From contig NC_081824.1 in assembly GCF_030867095.1 (NCBI RefSeq), positions 145,605,433 to 145,669,432 of the forward strand: a DNA stretch of 64,000 nt, given 5' to 3'. The notes under the pieces are model-generated. The model saw only the letters and a list, made by a program, of their open reading frames with translations, had not been told where the DNA came from and made no database searches. Shown here piece by piece: positions 35,120-46,083 of this stretch. The DNA comes from Alligator mississippiensis. Taxonomy: Eukaryota; Chordata; Crocodylia; Alligatoridae. Numbering within the stretch: position 1 is the stretch's first letter; each line of letters begins with the position of its first letter. The position numbers and the translations under genes were made by a program.

Positions 35120-37276
35120 GTAATGTGGAACAACCAGCCCTAGGTTCCCAGTGGCAGAAAAAAGGCTTAATCCAGTATTTTAGTGCCCTAAACTCTGGTT
35201 TATTGGTTATTTTGAGGTACAAATTCCTAGTTTTGATCAGAAATGCCCATCTAGCTCTAAGAACCCTTTCTCCATGAAACTTTTGTTGAATTTGATACAT
35301 TTCTGCAAATAAATTTGGTCTGGACAAACTGACAAACTTCCTAACCAGCTCTAGCTGTCAGCACAGGGCAGGCCAAAAGATCCAGGGGGTACAAGGTGCC
35401 AATTACAGATTGTGTTTCACATTCTTTCTTAGGAAAATATAAAACTACTGGACTCCCCCGCCCCCCCCCCCACACACACACACTTTTTCTGTATCTCTTC
35501 CAATGCAAAGTATTTTATTCTCCCAGTGGAAACCAATCATTTGCTAAATATTTAGTGTAACTCATATCTCTGTCTCTCAAATGGGCCAGTGTTTACACTC
35601 CAAAAGCAAGAACCTTTCTTCTCATGCCATAGTCACTCCATAGACATAAATACAAACCACAGAACCCGCACAAATCTTTGCTGAGGCACAGCACTTTAAA
35701 CACCTTATGGATTAATGTTTATGGAGCCTGTCAGAGATTTAAAACCACGAGGAGAAAGAAAGGTTTTCTTCAGCTCTGTGGAACCAACATTTTTGTCTAG
35801 CATCAAACCAATCTGTGAAGAACCCCTGGCAGGCTGTTTATTTTAGCAGACGGATCCCTGTTCAATTGATCGTGATGTCTTGCCATTGGTTGTTAACATA
35901 AGGTCTTCACTCTGCTCCCCTCTTTACGCTTTACTTTAGTTTGCCTCGGAGCAGCACATGGCCAGCAGCTCACCACTAACTCGACCAAAGGGAAAAAGTC
36001 AAGAGCAGAGACCTGTCTGCCAAAAGCTGTAAAACTTTCTGCTTTTTGCTTTGCTTTAAAACAAAAACATAATATTGTTTTTACTCTAAAGTGGTAAAAC
36101 ATCACATGCCCAAATGATTCCTTGACATTATGGGACCTATTAAAAAAATACCTTAGTGCTTATCAGTGTGTTCTTTTAAAAAAATATGACTTGCTAATTA
36201 ATTTAATGGTAGGGAAGGGTAACAAAACTAACAGTAGTAGGTACTTGGAAAAAAAGCCCATTTCAGTTAATGGAAAGAATCTGATTTCAGTGGGCTTTGG
36301 ATAAGGTCCTACCACTGAAACAACTGATTAGTCCAAAGGGAAAGTAGAGTTTAGAAATTAGGACCAGTGGGCTTTCTCATGTTGTTCCTGACAGCTTTCC
36401 ACTGTGTAGACTCTGAGGGATATTCACTGTTAATTACCATGTTAAAAATGTAGGAACTGTTTCAATGAAAAAAATTAAGGTGTTTCCATCTTCCAGGGTT
36501 CAAAATGTTGCTGCTTTCCATTTTCCATTTTACTGAAATATATTGCCCTAGAACTTTAATAGAAATGTTTATGAAAACTGTTGTCAACATTTTTATTTGC
36601 TGAAAACCTGCTGTTATTCAGGAAGAAAATGTGGCTAGCCAAGATGGAAAAAAATGGTGAGAACAATTTTGAAAACAAATGTGGTAAGACTAGTGTAGAA
36701 AATAGTTTAGAAAACATGATTAGCTCTTTTGTTAATCTAGATATATTCCATCCAACTTAAATTCTTAAAAAAAAATATTGTCCATTAATTGGCACTAATA
36801 ACAAGACATGCAGAGCCACATGTATATCAGAAGAAGGGATTTTTGGGACACTTTCTAATGTCACGTAGAGCTGTGGCACTCAGTATGTGCGATGTAGAGA
36901 TTTTGCATCCTCTGAAATTATTACTGTAGTGTGTATACTGTAGTTTGGTAGCCAATATTCGCACTTTACATCTAGAAACCTTTGCATCTATTGCATACTG
37001 AAGCTTAATGGGGGATTTTCAGATGTAATCAAACATTGTCCTGATCTGTTTCCTTTGAAGTCAATGAAAAGGGCTCCTATTTTCTTCACTAGGAATCCTA
37101 CTTGTTCCATGGTGCCTTGCGATTACCACCCAGAAGTATGCTCTGCATGTATCAAACCCAGAAATGAGGCAATGAAGTTTCCTGAAAGTCCCCTTTGCCC
37201 CTGTAAACAATCACAGTTGTATCTTTAGCATGGTTGAGAACAGCAGTTGCAGGGGAGGGGTTGCTTCATAGGGTAT
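35120..37276. other. No recognisable feature
   Basis: AT-rich DNA. A C-run followed by ACACACACAC lies at 35457-35482. No gene, RNA or named repeat supported. Confidence 0.5.
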
Positions 37277-37694
37277 GTCCCCATGAGCGTGCGCATGCAG
37301 GGGCATGTGTTTTTCATGCTACATATTTGTGCCACCGCTATTTGTCCCTGGGCACACCCCTGCATGCATACTCCAGTGTGCAGCAAAAGGAGCCAGATCG
37401 GGTATGGGAGGCTGAGGCCAGCACCCAGGAGCCTTAACTAGGGTCCTGGGGGCCTCCCAGGACAGCAGTGGTGCAAATGCAGGCACATGGAGCATGGCTC
37501 TGGATGTCCAGGCTTTGTTTCCAGTGGCACACGCTGTTGCTGTGTGCACCATACCACTTTTTTTAGCAGCAGGTTTTTTTTACACCAGGATCTCCTAGTT
37601 TCAGAAAACCCCACCGCACTGCAAATTAGCAGGGTGCATGTGCTCTGTGTATGGTTTGCAGTGCCTCAAACCACACATGCTCACTCATGGGGAC
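37277..37694 (+). mobile_element. TIR element, family C copy 2
   Basis: The left end GTCCCCATGAGCGTGCGC and the reverse complement of the right end, GTCCCCATGAGTGAGCAT, form an inverted repeat of about 16 bp. The interior matches the reverse complement of 8208-8654, including GAGCATGGCTCTGG, GTGTGCACCATACCAC and GCACTGCAAATTAGCAG. No clear target duplication. Non-coding; short overlapping frames are chance. Confidence 0.75.
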
Positions 37695-38263
37695 TTGTCC
37701 ATAAAGGCTTCCCTGCTGCACTTTCAGGTTATTGCAGGCTGAGGTGCTTTAAGGATAGTTACTGGAGCAGCTGTCCTGGGAGAACTGGTTCTTTCTTCAC
37801 TTTCTTCACAGTACCTGTGTAACTTTGCTGTATAAGTCAGTGTAAGGTACACCAGTATAAATGTATCATGTGTCTTCATCCTAAGTGTGCATTAAGAGAT
37901 AACCTAATCCACTTTGTAAGAATACAATTTAGGTCATCTGATTATAGAATAAGGGCAGAATGCTCTTACCTTTTACATGCCTAAAAGGCACTTAGCCACT
38001 TAAGTGACATTTTTGGTACTTATGTACAGTCCCTGATTCGATTACCTATAGAGCATGGATGCATAAGCATCCACACAATAACTGATCATGTGTAATAGGG
38101 TACATACTGGCTGAACAGCTGCGTGTGTATGCACTGGGATATAAGGTCCAGAAAGAATACAGAAGGAGAAAAGAAGTCTGGAAAAGGAACTGTTTAACAA
38201 CTAACCTATGGGGGCAGTTGCTAAAGCCCTCTGTTTTAGGAAATCAGACATACAGGTTTAAGT
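37695..38263. other. No recognisable feature
   Basis: Unique-looking sequence. The part from about 38120 may be a very decayed upstream piece of the CR1 that follows, but I cannot align it. Confidence 0.4.
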
Positions 38264-40205
38264 CAAAGTGCAAAGTACTGCACTTGGGACAGAGTACCTT
38301 CATGTACAAATACAGACTGGGGAAGGATTGGCTAGGCTGCAGTGTTGCAGAAAAGTACCTGGGGATTACAGTAGACCATAAACTAAATATGAGCCAATAG
38401 TATGCTATTGTTGCAAAATAAAACCCCAAGAGCATACTGGGTTGTATTAATAGCAGTGTCATTTTCAAATCAAGGGAAGTTATTCTTCTGCTCTATTCAG
38501 TAGTGGTTGATGCTCACCTGGAGTGCTGTGTCCAGTTTTGGGCCCCACACTTTTGGAAAGATTCCAGCACAGTGCAAGAAAAATGATTAGAGGACTCAGA
38601 AACATGACTTAGGAGGAAAAAACTGAAAAACTAGGGTCATAAATATGGAGAAGAGAAGAGGGAAGGGAGGTCTAATAGAAAATCATAGAAGATTCAGGTT
38701 GGAAAGGACCTCAGGAGGTCATCTAGTTCAACCCCCTGCTCAAAACAGGACCATCCCCAACTACATCATTCCAGCCAAGGCTTTGTCTACCCAGGTCTTA
38801 AAAACCTCCAAGGATGGAGCTTCCACCACCTCTCTGGGTAACCTGTTCCAGTTTTTTATTACCCTCCGAGGCTGTGCCCATATGTGGTGTGGATGTTTGC
38901 TTCCCTGGGAACAACCAGCAGTGGTGCACCTTGTCTGGATGCAGACCTAGTGACAACGTTTTTCCTAATGTCCAACTTAAACTTCCCTTGCTATAACTCG
39001 AGACCATTGCTCCTTGTTCTGTCATGTGCAACTACTGAGAACAGTCTAGCTCCTTTCTTTGGAACCACGCTTCAGGTAGTTGAAGGCTTCTGTTAAATAC
39101 CCCCTCAGTCTTCTCTAGACTAAATAAGTTCCATCAGCCTCTCCTCATAAATCATATGCCCCAGCTCCCAAACCATTTTTTGCTATCAGCTAGAATCGCT
39201 CCAATTTGTCTACATTCTTACTGTAGTCGGGGGCTCCAAAACTGGACACAGTACTCCAGATGTGGCCTCAATGGTGCTGAACAGAGGGGAATAATCACTT
39301 ACCTTGATCTGCTGGCAATGCTCCTACTAATGCAGCCCAGTATGCCATTGGCCTTCTTCACAAGAAGGGCACACTGTTGGCTCATATTCAGCTTCTTGTC
39401 CACTGTAAACCCTAGGTCCTTTTCTGCAGAGCGGCTGCTTAGTCAGTTGATTCCAGCCTGTACTGGTACATGGGATTATTCCTTCCTAAGTTCAGGACTT
39501 TGCACTTGTCCTTAGTGAACCTCATGAGATTTCTTTTGGTCCAATCCTCCAATTTTTTTATGTCTCTCTGAATCCTAACCCTACCCTCTAGCATACTTAC
39601 TACTTTCCCCAGCCTGGTCTCATCTGCAGATTTGCTGAAGGTGCACTCCATCCCATCTTCAGGTTGTTGATGAAGATACTGAACAAAACCAGGCCCAGGA
39701 CAAACCCCTGAGGCACTCCACTTGATACTGGCTGCCGAATAGACACCAAGCCACCGATTACTACCCTTTGAGCCCAATGATCCAGCCAGTTTTATATACC
39801 CCTTACAGTCCATCCAACCCATATTTCCTGATTGCTTGCTAGAATGTTGTGGGAAACCATACGAAAAGCCTTGCTAAAGGTAAGGTATATCACATCCACT
39901 GCTAATAAGTGTTCAAATATATGAAGGGCAATTATTGAGAGGATGAAAATGAGGTTTTCTCCATGGCCGTTGGGGACGGGACTAGGAGCAATGGACTCAA
40001 GCTTCAGTGTGGGAAATTTAGGTTAGAGATTAAGAGGAACTTTCTGACTAGAAAAACTGGTGAATCTTCATCCTTGGAAGTTTTCAAGAGCAGGTTAGAT
40101 AAACACTTAGCTCAAATTATTTAGTCAAGGAGAATTCTACATTGAGCAGGGTGCTAAACTAGATGACCTTGTCAGGTCCCTTGCAGCCTTACTTTCCTAT
40201 GACCC
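38264..40205 (+). mobile_element. Old CR1 LINE, interrupted by another CR1
   Basis: The left segment (38264-38677) carries the CKVLHLGQ-like block and the 'EYLGITVDHKLNMSQ' block, followed by the 'LYSVVVDAHLECCVQFWAPHF' block with stops. The right segment (39908-40205) resumes the same element: VFKYMKGNY-like sequence, the LRLEIKRNFL block, FKSRLDKHL, and a 3' UTR ending in TTTCCTATGACCC. Between them lies a minus-strand CR1. This copy has accumulated many stops and indels and predates the insertion. Its 5' end is lost. Confidence 0.85.
38678..39901 (-). mobile_element. CR1 LINE inserted in an older CR1
   Basis: Read on the minus strand, this is a 5'-truncated CR1. It starts just before the motif A region (near 39901), passes through GFVLGLVLFSIFINNL-like and SADETRLG-like blocks and the CKVLNLGRNNPMYQYRL block, and ends in a TTCTATGATTTTC tail at 38678. 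The flanking direct repeat CTAATA (38672-38677 and 39902-39907) is a candidate target duplication. Removing the insert restores a continuous host CR1 reading 'ggtctaataagtgttc'. Stops and frameshifts are frequent, so it too is old. Its subfamily resembles the 4310 copy (tail TATGATT) rather than the young copies. Confidence 0.87.
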
Positions 40206-40494
40206 TAAATCCCTTCTGGTTGAAGGGGTGCTGGAACCCAGGTCTCCGTTCTCCTGGTTGGGTGCCCTAACTATTCAGTTTTTGAGGATAAAACATTAAA
40301 AGTCCCTTCTCTGTTTAAAACCCACTAGTTACAAGTTCTTGTTAGGCAGAATGTTGTGACATAAATATACTTTTTATGTTTGAGAGACAGAACACATTTT
40401 GCTGCAAACCCAAACCTAACTATTGCTGCCTCTTTCTTTCTTTTACTAGACCACCTTGCCTGTGCTACAATGTATTCTTAGAATGCTCAGCTCC
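40206..40494. other. No recognisable feature
   Basis: Short unique-looking spacer between two CR1 elements. Confidence 0.5.
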
Positions 40495-43308
40495 AAAAAG
40501 TATGCTTGAAAAAGGCTAACAGAGACCTGGTGGGATTAATCCCATGACTGGGCGGTACATATTGAGGGCTATAGATTGTACAGAAAGGACAGGTCGGGGA
40601 AGAAAGGGGGGGGGGGTTGCACTTTATGTCAGTGAGCAATATACATCAACCCTCATCAAGACAGAATCCGAGGCTGAGGAAGTAGAAGGATTGTGGGTTA
40701 GGCTACATGGGGGGCAAGGAGAAAGGGGGGCAAGGAGAAAGGGATTTGGTGGTAGGGGTCTGTTACAGACCCCCACACCAAGGGGAAGAAATAGATGCGA
40801 GGCTCCTGAGGCAACTCTCGGAGACCATAAAAGCTAAAGAGGCGGTAGTCATGGGGGACCTAAACTACCCGGACATCTGCTGGAAGACGCAGACAGCAAG
40901 GTCCCATCGCTCACGCAGGTTTCTAACTTGTGTACAGGACCTCCACCTGACACAGGAGGTGTATGGTCCCACTAGGGGGAATGCCATACTGGATCTGGTA
41001 TTGGCAACGGGAGATGACATGATAGGGGACCTCCAAATCGGTAGCTATCTGGGAGACAGTGATCACCTTATGATAGAATTCAACATAAGACGGCGAGTGG
41101 GTAAGGTAACTAGTAGGGTGAAAGTGCTAGACTTTAGGAAAGCTGATCTCAATGCACTCAGGCGATTAGTCAAGGAAGCACTGCAGAGTAGGAGTTTTGA
41201 TGGGATGGGTGCCCAAGAAGGGTGGCTGTGCCTAAAGGAAACGATCCTTTGGGCACAAAGCAAGACGATCCCCGAGCGAGGCAAAAGAGGGAAAGGGTCC
41301 AGGAGGCTTCCATGGCTGACCAGAGAAATCCAGGGCAGCCTAAGGGCCAAAAGGGGAGCACATAAAAAGTGGAAACAGGGTGAGATCACTAAAGATGAAT
41401 ATACCTCCTCTGCTCGTGCTTGTAGGGAGGCAGTTAGGCGGGCCAAAGCTACCATGGAGCTGAGGATGGCAACCCAAGTAAAGGACAACAAGAAATTGTT
41501 TTTTAGATATATTGGGAGTAAAAGGAAGGCCCAGGGAGGAATAGGACCCCTGCTAAATGGGCAGAAGCAATTGGTGACAGATAGAGGGGACAAGGCTGAA
41601 CTCCTCAACGAGTTCTTTGCCTCAGTGTTCCTAAGCGAGGGGCACGACAAGTCTCTCACTGGGGTTGTAGAGAGGCAGCAGCAAGGCGCCAGACTTCCAT
41701 GCGTAGATCCTGAGGTGGTGCAGAGTCATTTGGAAGAACTGGATGCCTTTAAGTCGGCAGGCCCGGATGGGCTCCATCCGAGGGTGCTGAAGGCACTGGC
41801 TGACGTCATTGCAGAGCCACTGGCGGGAATATTCGAATGCTCATGGCGCACAGGCCAAGTCCCGGAGGACTGGAAAAGGGCTAACGTGGTCCCCATTTTC
41901 AAAAAGGGGAGGAAGGAAGACCTGGGCAACTATAGGCCGGTCAGTCTCACCTCCATCCTTGGTAAAGTATTTGAAAAAATTATCAAGGCTCACATTTGTG
42001 AGAGCCCGGCAGGACAAATTATGCTGAGGGGAAACCAGCATGGGTTTGTGGCGGGCAGATCGTGCCTGACCAACCTAGTCTCTTTCTATGACCAGGTTAC
42101 GAAACGCCTGGACACAGGAGGAGGGGTGGATGTCGTATACCTGGACTTCAGGAAGGCCTTCGATACGGTATCCCACCCCATACTGGTGAACAAATTAAGA
42201 GGCTGTGATGTGGATGACTGCACAGTTCGGTGGGTGGCGAATTGGCTAGAGGGTCGCACCCAAAGAGTCGTGGTAGATGGGTCGGTCTCGACCTGGAAGG
42301 GTGTGGGCAGTGGGGTCCCGCAGGGCTCGGTCCTTGGAGCGATACTCTTTAATGTCTTCATCAGTGACTTGGACGAGGGAGTCAAATGTACTCTGTCCAA
42401 GTTTGCAGATGACACAAAGCTATGGGGAGAAGTGGACACGCCGGAGGGCAGGGAACAGCTGCAGGCAGACCTGGATAGGCTAGACAAGTGGGCAGAAAAC
42501 AACAGGATGCAGTTCAACAAGGAGAAATGCAAAGTGCTGCACCTAGGGAGGAAAAATGTCCAGCACACCTACAGCCTAGGGAATGACCTGCTGGGTGGCA
42601 CGGAGGTGGAAAGGGATCTTGGAGTCCTAGTGGACTCCAAGTTGAACATGAGCCGGCAGTGTGACGAAGCCATCAGAAAAGCCAATGGCACTTTATCGTG
42701 CATCAGCAGATGCATGACAAATAGGTCCAGGGAGGTGATACTTCCCCTCTATAGGGCGTTGGTCAGACCGCAGTTGGAGTACTGCGTGCAATTCTGGGCG
42801 CCACATTTCAAGAAGGATGCGGATAACTTGGAGAGGGTACAGCGAAGGGCAACTCGTATGGTCAAGGGCCTGCAGACCAAGCCCTACGAGGAGAGACTAG
42901 AGAAACTGGACCTTTTCAGCCTCCGCAAGAGAAGGTTGAGAGGCGACCTTGTGGCTGCCTATAAGTTCATCACGGGGGCACAGAAGGGAATTGGTAAGGA
43001 TTTATTCACCAAGGCGCCCCCGGGGGTTACAAGAAACAATGGCCACAAGCTAGCAGAGAGCAGATTTAGACTGGACATTAGGAAGAACTTCTTCACAGTT
43101 CGAGTGGCCAAGGTCTGGAACGGGCTCCCAAGGGAGGTGGTGCTCTCCCCTACCCTGGGGGTCTTCAAGAGGAGGTTAGACGAGTATCTAGCTGGGGTCA
43201 TTTAGACCCAGCACTCTTTCCTGCTTATGCAGGGGGTCGGACTTGATGATCTATTGAGGTCCCTTCCGACCCTAACATCTATGAATCTATGAATCTATGA
43301 ATCTATGA
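40495..43308 (+). mobile_element. Young CR1 LINE, about 2.8 kb, missing only the 5' part
   Basis: The element starts within the endonuclease domain (NRDLVGLIP-type sequence; compare canonical ETWWDxSHDW at 40519-40545), continues through the whole reverse transcriptase, and ends after a 3' UTR (43206-43308) in four ATCTATGA octamers. The endonuclease part is in three frames: an 11-G run at 40606-40616 and a 16-bp tandem duplication (GGGGCAAGGAGAAAGG, twice, about 40709-40740) each shift the frame. From 40707 to the stop at 43203-43205 the frame is open. Subfamily markers (GRKEDLGNYRPVS, GGVDVVYLDFRKAFD) set it apart from copies 1-3. It lacks ORF1, the promoter and the endonuclease start, so it cannot be autonomous. 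Confidence 0.95.
40707..43205 (+). CDS. CR1 ORF2 remnant: endonuclease C-terminus plus complete reverse transcriptase
   Basis: An 832-codon open frame. In the intact protein the endonuclease nicks target DNA and the reverse transcriptase copies the element's RNA there. Residues 50-53 are GDLN and 118-120 SDH, both endonuclease active-site signatures. Residues 478-486 are YLDFRKAFD (RT motif A, catalytic Asp480). A GVPQGSVLG block (motif B) follows, then FADD at 566-569 (motif C; CR1 has F where many RTs have Y). DLGVLVDSKLNMS follows, and the CR1 C-terminal block ends in FKRRLDEYLAGVI. The usual CR1 ORF2 is somewhat over 900 residues, so the N-terminal endonuclease is missing; its remains lie upstream in other frames. 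The ATG is simply the first in frame and probably not a natural start. An intact RT frame of this length implies recent insertion. It is unlikely to be expressed as a functional protein. Confidence 0.9.
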   Translation: MGGKEKGGQGERDLVVGVCYRPPHQGEEIDARLLRQLSETIKAKEAVVMGDLNYPDICWKTQTARSHRSRRFLTCVQDLHLTQEVYGPTRGNAILDLVLATGDDMIGDLQIGSYLGDSDHLMIEFNIRRRVGKVTSRVKVLDFRKADLNALRRLVKEALQSRSFDGMGAQEGWLCLKETILWAQSKTIPERGKRGKGSRRLPWLTREIQGSLRAKRGAHKKWKQGEITKDEYTSSARACREAVRRAKATMELRMATQVKDNKKLFFRYIGSKRKAQGGIGPLLNGQKQLVTDRGDKAELLNEFFASVFLSEGHDKSLTGVVERQQQGARLPCVDPEVVQSHLEELDAFKSAGPDGLHPRVLKALADVIAEPLAGIFECSWRTGQVPEDWKRANVVPIFKKGRKEDLGNYRPVSLTSILGKVFEKIIKAHICESPAGQIMLRGNQHGFVAGRSCLTNLVSFYDQVTKRLDTGGGVDVVYLDFRKAFDTVSHPILVNKLRGCDVDDCTVRWVANWLEGRTQRVVVDGSVSTWKGVGSGVPQGSVLGAILFNVFISDLDEGVKCTLSKFADDTKLWGEVDTPEGREQLQADLDRLDKWAENNRMQFNKEKCKVLHLGRKNVQHTYSLGNDLLGGTEVERDLGVLVDSKLNMSRQCDEAIRKANGTLSCISRCMTNRSREVILPLYRALVRPQLEYCVQFWAPHFKKDADNLERVQRRATRMVKGLQTKPYEERLEKLDLFSLRKRRLRGDLVAAYKFITGAQKGIGKDLFTKAPPGVTRNNGHKLAESRFRLDIRKNFFTVRVAKVWNGLPREVVLSPTLGVFKRRLDEYLAGVI

Positions 43309-44765
43309 AAAAAGATGTGACAAGGATAAGGGTACCTTACGGTCTTGATCTTTTTGTCACTGTAATAGAATTCCTCCCTGGGGGTCTCACAAAGTGTGCA
43401 CTGCAGCTGTGGCTGTCACCTTTCCCAAAGTGCTGCTGTTTGCCATTGCTCTAATGCACAACACCATTTCATCTCTTTTCAGGTATTTAGCACCTGCATG
43501 GCCTCCAGAAGACAACAGTACGTGCTTTGCACTAATTCAGAGTTATGCCCAGGTCCTGTGCAAAGGCATGGAGGCTTTTTCTTCCCTCTTCCCTTTGTAC
43601 ACGCACTGCTGAGACCACTGTTTGCTCTGTTAAGCACAACTATGAATTATGTTCCCATCTGGCGTAGCAGACTTGTTTCCACTTTCCTTGGGCAGCCTTC
43701 GAGGGCAGGGTGAAGAAAATACAGCTCTCCAGTCCTATGTGACCATTATGGTTTGGGAGAACAGGCCTAACCTTTGTTTGCTTGTTTTCTACACTATTTT
43801 TTTAAATGAATTCATATTTTTAAGGCTTTACATTGACAGCCCGGGGGATTGAAAGGCCTCTGTTTAGGCACAAATCAGGTACAGTATGGGAAGTGACAGT
43901 GGCAACTTCCCCACATGGTTCTGCCAGTGTGCCTCAGACCTGTCCTGGGTTGATCTCTGTTAGTGGCAAGGGTGTGTACCAGGCCTCCTCCCCATTTTGT
44001 CCTTGGCACCTGACAAAAGTGTAGGCTGTGGTAGGAGGATCTGCAAATAGTCAAGCCCTCAGGAGACTGGCTAGAGACCACCAAACTCACCTTATGTAGG
44101 GCTACTGAAGAGCCACTGGATTGTAATGATTTTTGGTTACTACAGATCTGAAGTAGTGAGTTGTTATGCTACGGATGTTAGGGTTAGGTCCTGAAAAAAA
44201 AATCATGTCCCATGCCTGGCCACCTTACTCCATGTTTGTAACTATAGTCACTTTCCACACCAAAATGTCAACATAACTGTCTTTTTCTGGTAGTATCTCC
44301 CATTTAGCCCCAGTACAGGCCCTGCACTCTTCTGCTGGGAATAATACAGATAGGATACCAAGGCAGCAGTCTTTGGCAGCTGCCCAGCATTTTTGCCTTG
44401 CTTTTCTGTCTTTATACTCAGTCCATTATTTGATATGCCATCTGTTACAAATTAGTAAACCCACTTCCTCTGGAAGATGACCAGCGGTATAGGAGATCAA
44501 TGATTATGATTATAATAAAAGGTTGGTAAACTGTGAGAAATTATATGAGATAAGCACATTCCACATTATCTGCTCAATTTTCTTGATTTTAACATCATGC
44601 TGTGACTTGCCATACAAGGGTCAAGAGGTGGTTATTTTATTTTGTTTCACTTTTCCTGTTTCTGTTCCCAGTGTGTACCTGAAATGAGTTCAGCCCTTTG
44701 GTTAGCATTCAGAAAGAGTTTTCCAGTTTAGTCTTTATATAATGAATTGTTATAATACTCTGATG

Positions 44766-44766
<1 letters not shown>
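43309..44766. other. No recognisable feature
   Basis: Unique-looking DNA with chance frames of up to 105 codons near 43400-43710, overlapping in two frames and without known domains. Confidence 0.5.
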
Positions 44767-44797
<31 letters not shown>

Positions 44798-44823
44798 CTT
44801 TTCTTTTCTTTTCTTTTCTTTTC
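44767..44823 (+). repeat. (TTTTC)n microsatellite
   Basis: About eleven tandem TTTTC pentamers, nearly perfect; a pure polypyrimidine stretch. Confidence 0.97.
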
Positions 44824-45789
44824 GTCTTCATCTTTGCAGTTACTTAAATGGTTGCAAATGAATTAGCATGAGGCATTAATACATCCATGTCTACCTACCT
44901 ACTCATCCATGGGTGGATCCAGGATTTTGAAAAGCGGGGTAGCGCAATGCAAATAGCACAGTACTTCTTCATATATGACACAACACACATTTTTTTCCAG
45001 GTAAAAAGAAATTAGAAACTTTATAATATGTTAGGGGCCTAGGGCTATATTATTCATTTTAAGAGCAAAGCAAAAACAAATATAACTTCATTGGAATGTG
45101 CATTAATATTCTATATCATATATTATGTATAAAACCACAACAAATTTGGCAAAAAATTAAAATATGTTGTTTCCTTAGTTCTGTGGTCATTAGAATTAAA
45201 TGTATATCTCTTTCAAGTTTATAAAACACAATCTAGCCTTCTTGAGTTTTTTAACAGTAGAAGCTACATTACGGAAATAGGAGCTACATCAAGAAGAGGA
45301 GTTACTAGCAAAATTGCTGAAGAAAGATTAGCTGGATTAGGAGAACAGCCTCAAAACCATTAAAAAGGAGAGAGGGTCATTAACACCATAAAATTAGGAG
45401 TTTAGGAAGAATCAGGTAAATTATAATGAGCCACAAAGTCAGTTGACTTCTTTACTGCTGTCTGAATAGAAATGTTGCTGCCACTGCCAGGCAGGTCTTT
45501 TTAAACTTTGGGTGGAGCAGGAATCAGAGGGGTGGAAATGTACCTGATTGAGCTCTTGTTGCTCTGTTTGGATCCAGCAGCTCTAGGTTATATGTACTCT
45601 GCTGGCTGCAGTGTAGTGTAGAGATACACCCCCTCAGCCCTCCCCGCCAAAAAACAAAACTCAGTATTTGCAACTATTTGCAGCTTCTGGGTTTATCTTG
45701 TGAACCATGTGTAAGTGTTTGCATACCAGCTGTGGCACCCTGGTTGAAAATCATTCATCTAACCTGTACTTAAGCTTCCATTGATTTCC
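44824..45789. other. Mostly unique DNA; one possible MITE terminus
   Basis: GGGTGGATCCAGGATTTTGA at about 44910-44930 resembles the end of a common hAT MITE, but no partner terminus is found. The rest is AT-rich and featureless. Confidence 0.4.
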
Positions 45790-45797
45790 AATAGCCC

Positions 45798-46075
45798 CAG
45801 TGCCGGATTATGACATGCTGAGGCCCTACACTATGTCCATCTTGAGAAGCCCCATACGATAAAAATAATCCAATGTATGTTTATTTTTGTTATATTAGAA
45901 TGAAAATGTCCATATTTGGAGAGTCATTTTCCCATATCTCCTTTATCTCCTTTATTTACCAACTGATTATTATAAAACTTGATATTGAGTCAGAGTTTTT
46001 TTGTTATTTAGAGGCCCCTCATATTGTGAGGCCCTAAACTATAGTGTAAGTAGCTTAAGCCTAAATCCGGCACTG
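45798..46075. mobile_element. hAT MITE (278 bp) with perfect 8-bp target duplication
   Basis: The left end CAGTGCCGGATTATGACAT and the reverse complement of the right end, CAGTGCCGGATTTAGGCTT, share a 12-bp perfect terminus. GAGGCCCTA and a CACTATR block are also shared further in. It is flanked exactly by AATAGCCC at 45790-45797 and 46076-46083. The interior is AT-rich with no ORF. The perfect target duplication suggests a relatively recent insertion. Confidence 0.93.
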
Positions 46076-46083
46076 AATAGCCC

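Noticed and set aside
41063-42568. Minus-strand frames of 198 and 160 codons over the young CR1
   Set aside because: Antisense of a coding LINE; no independent evidence.
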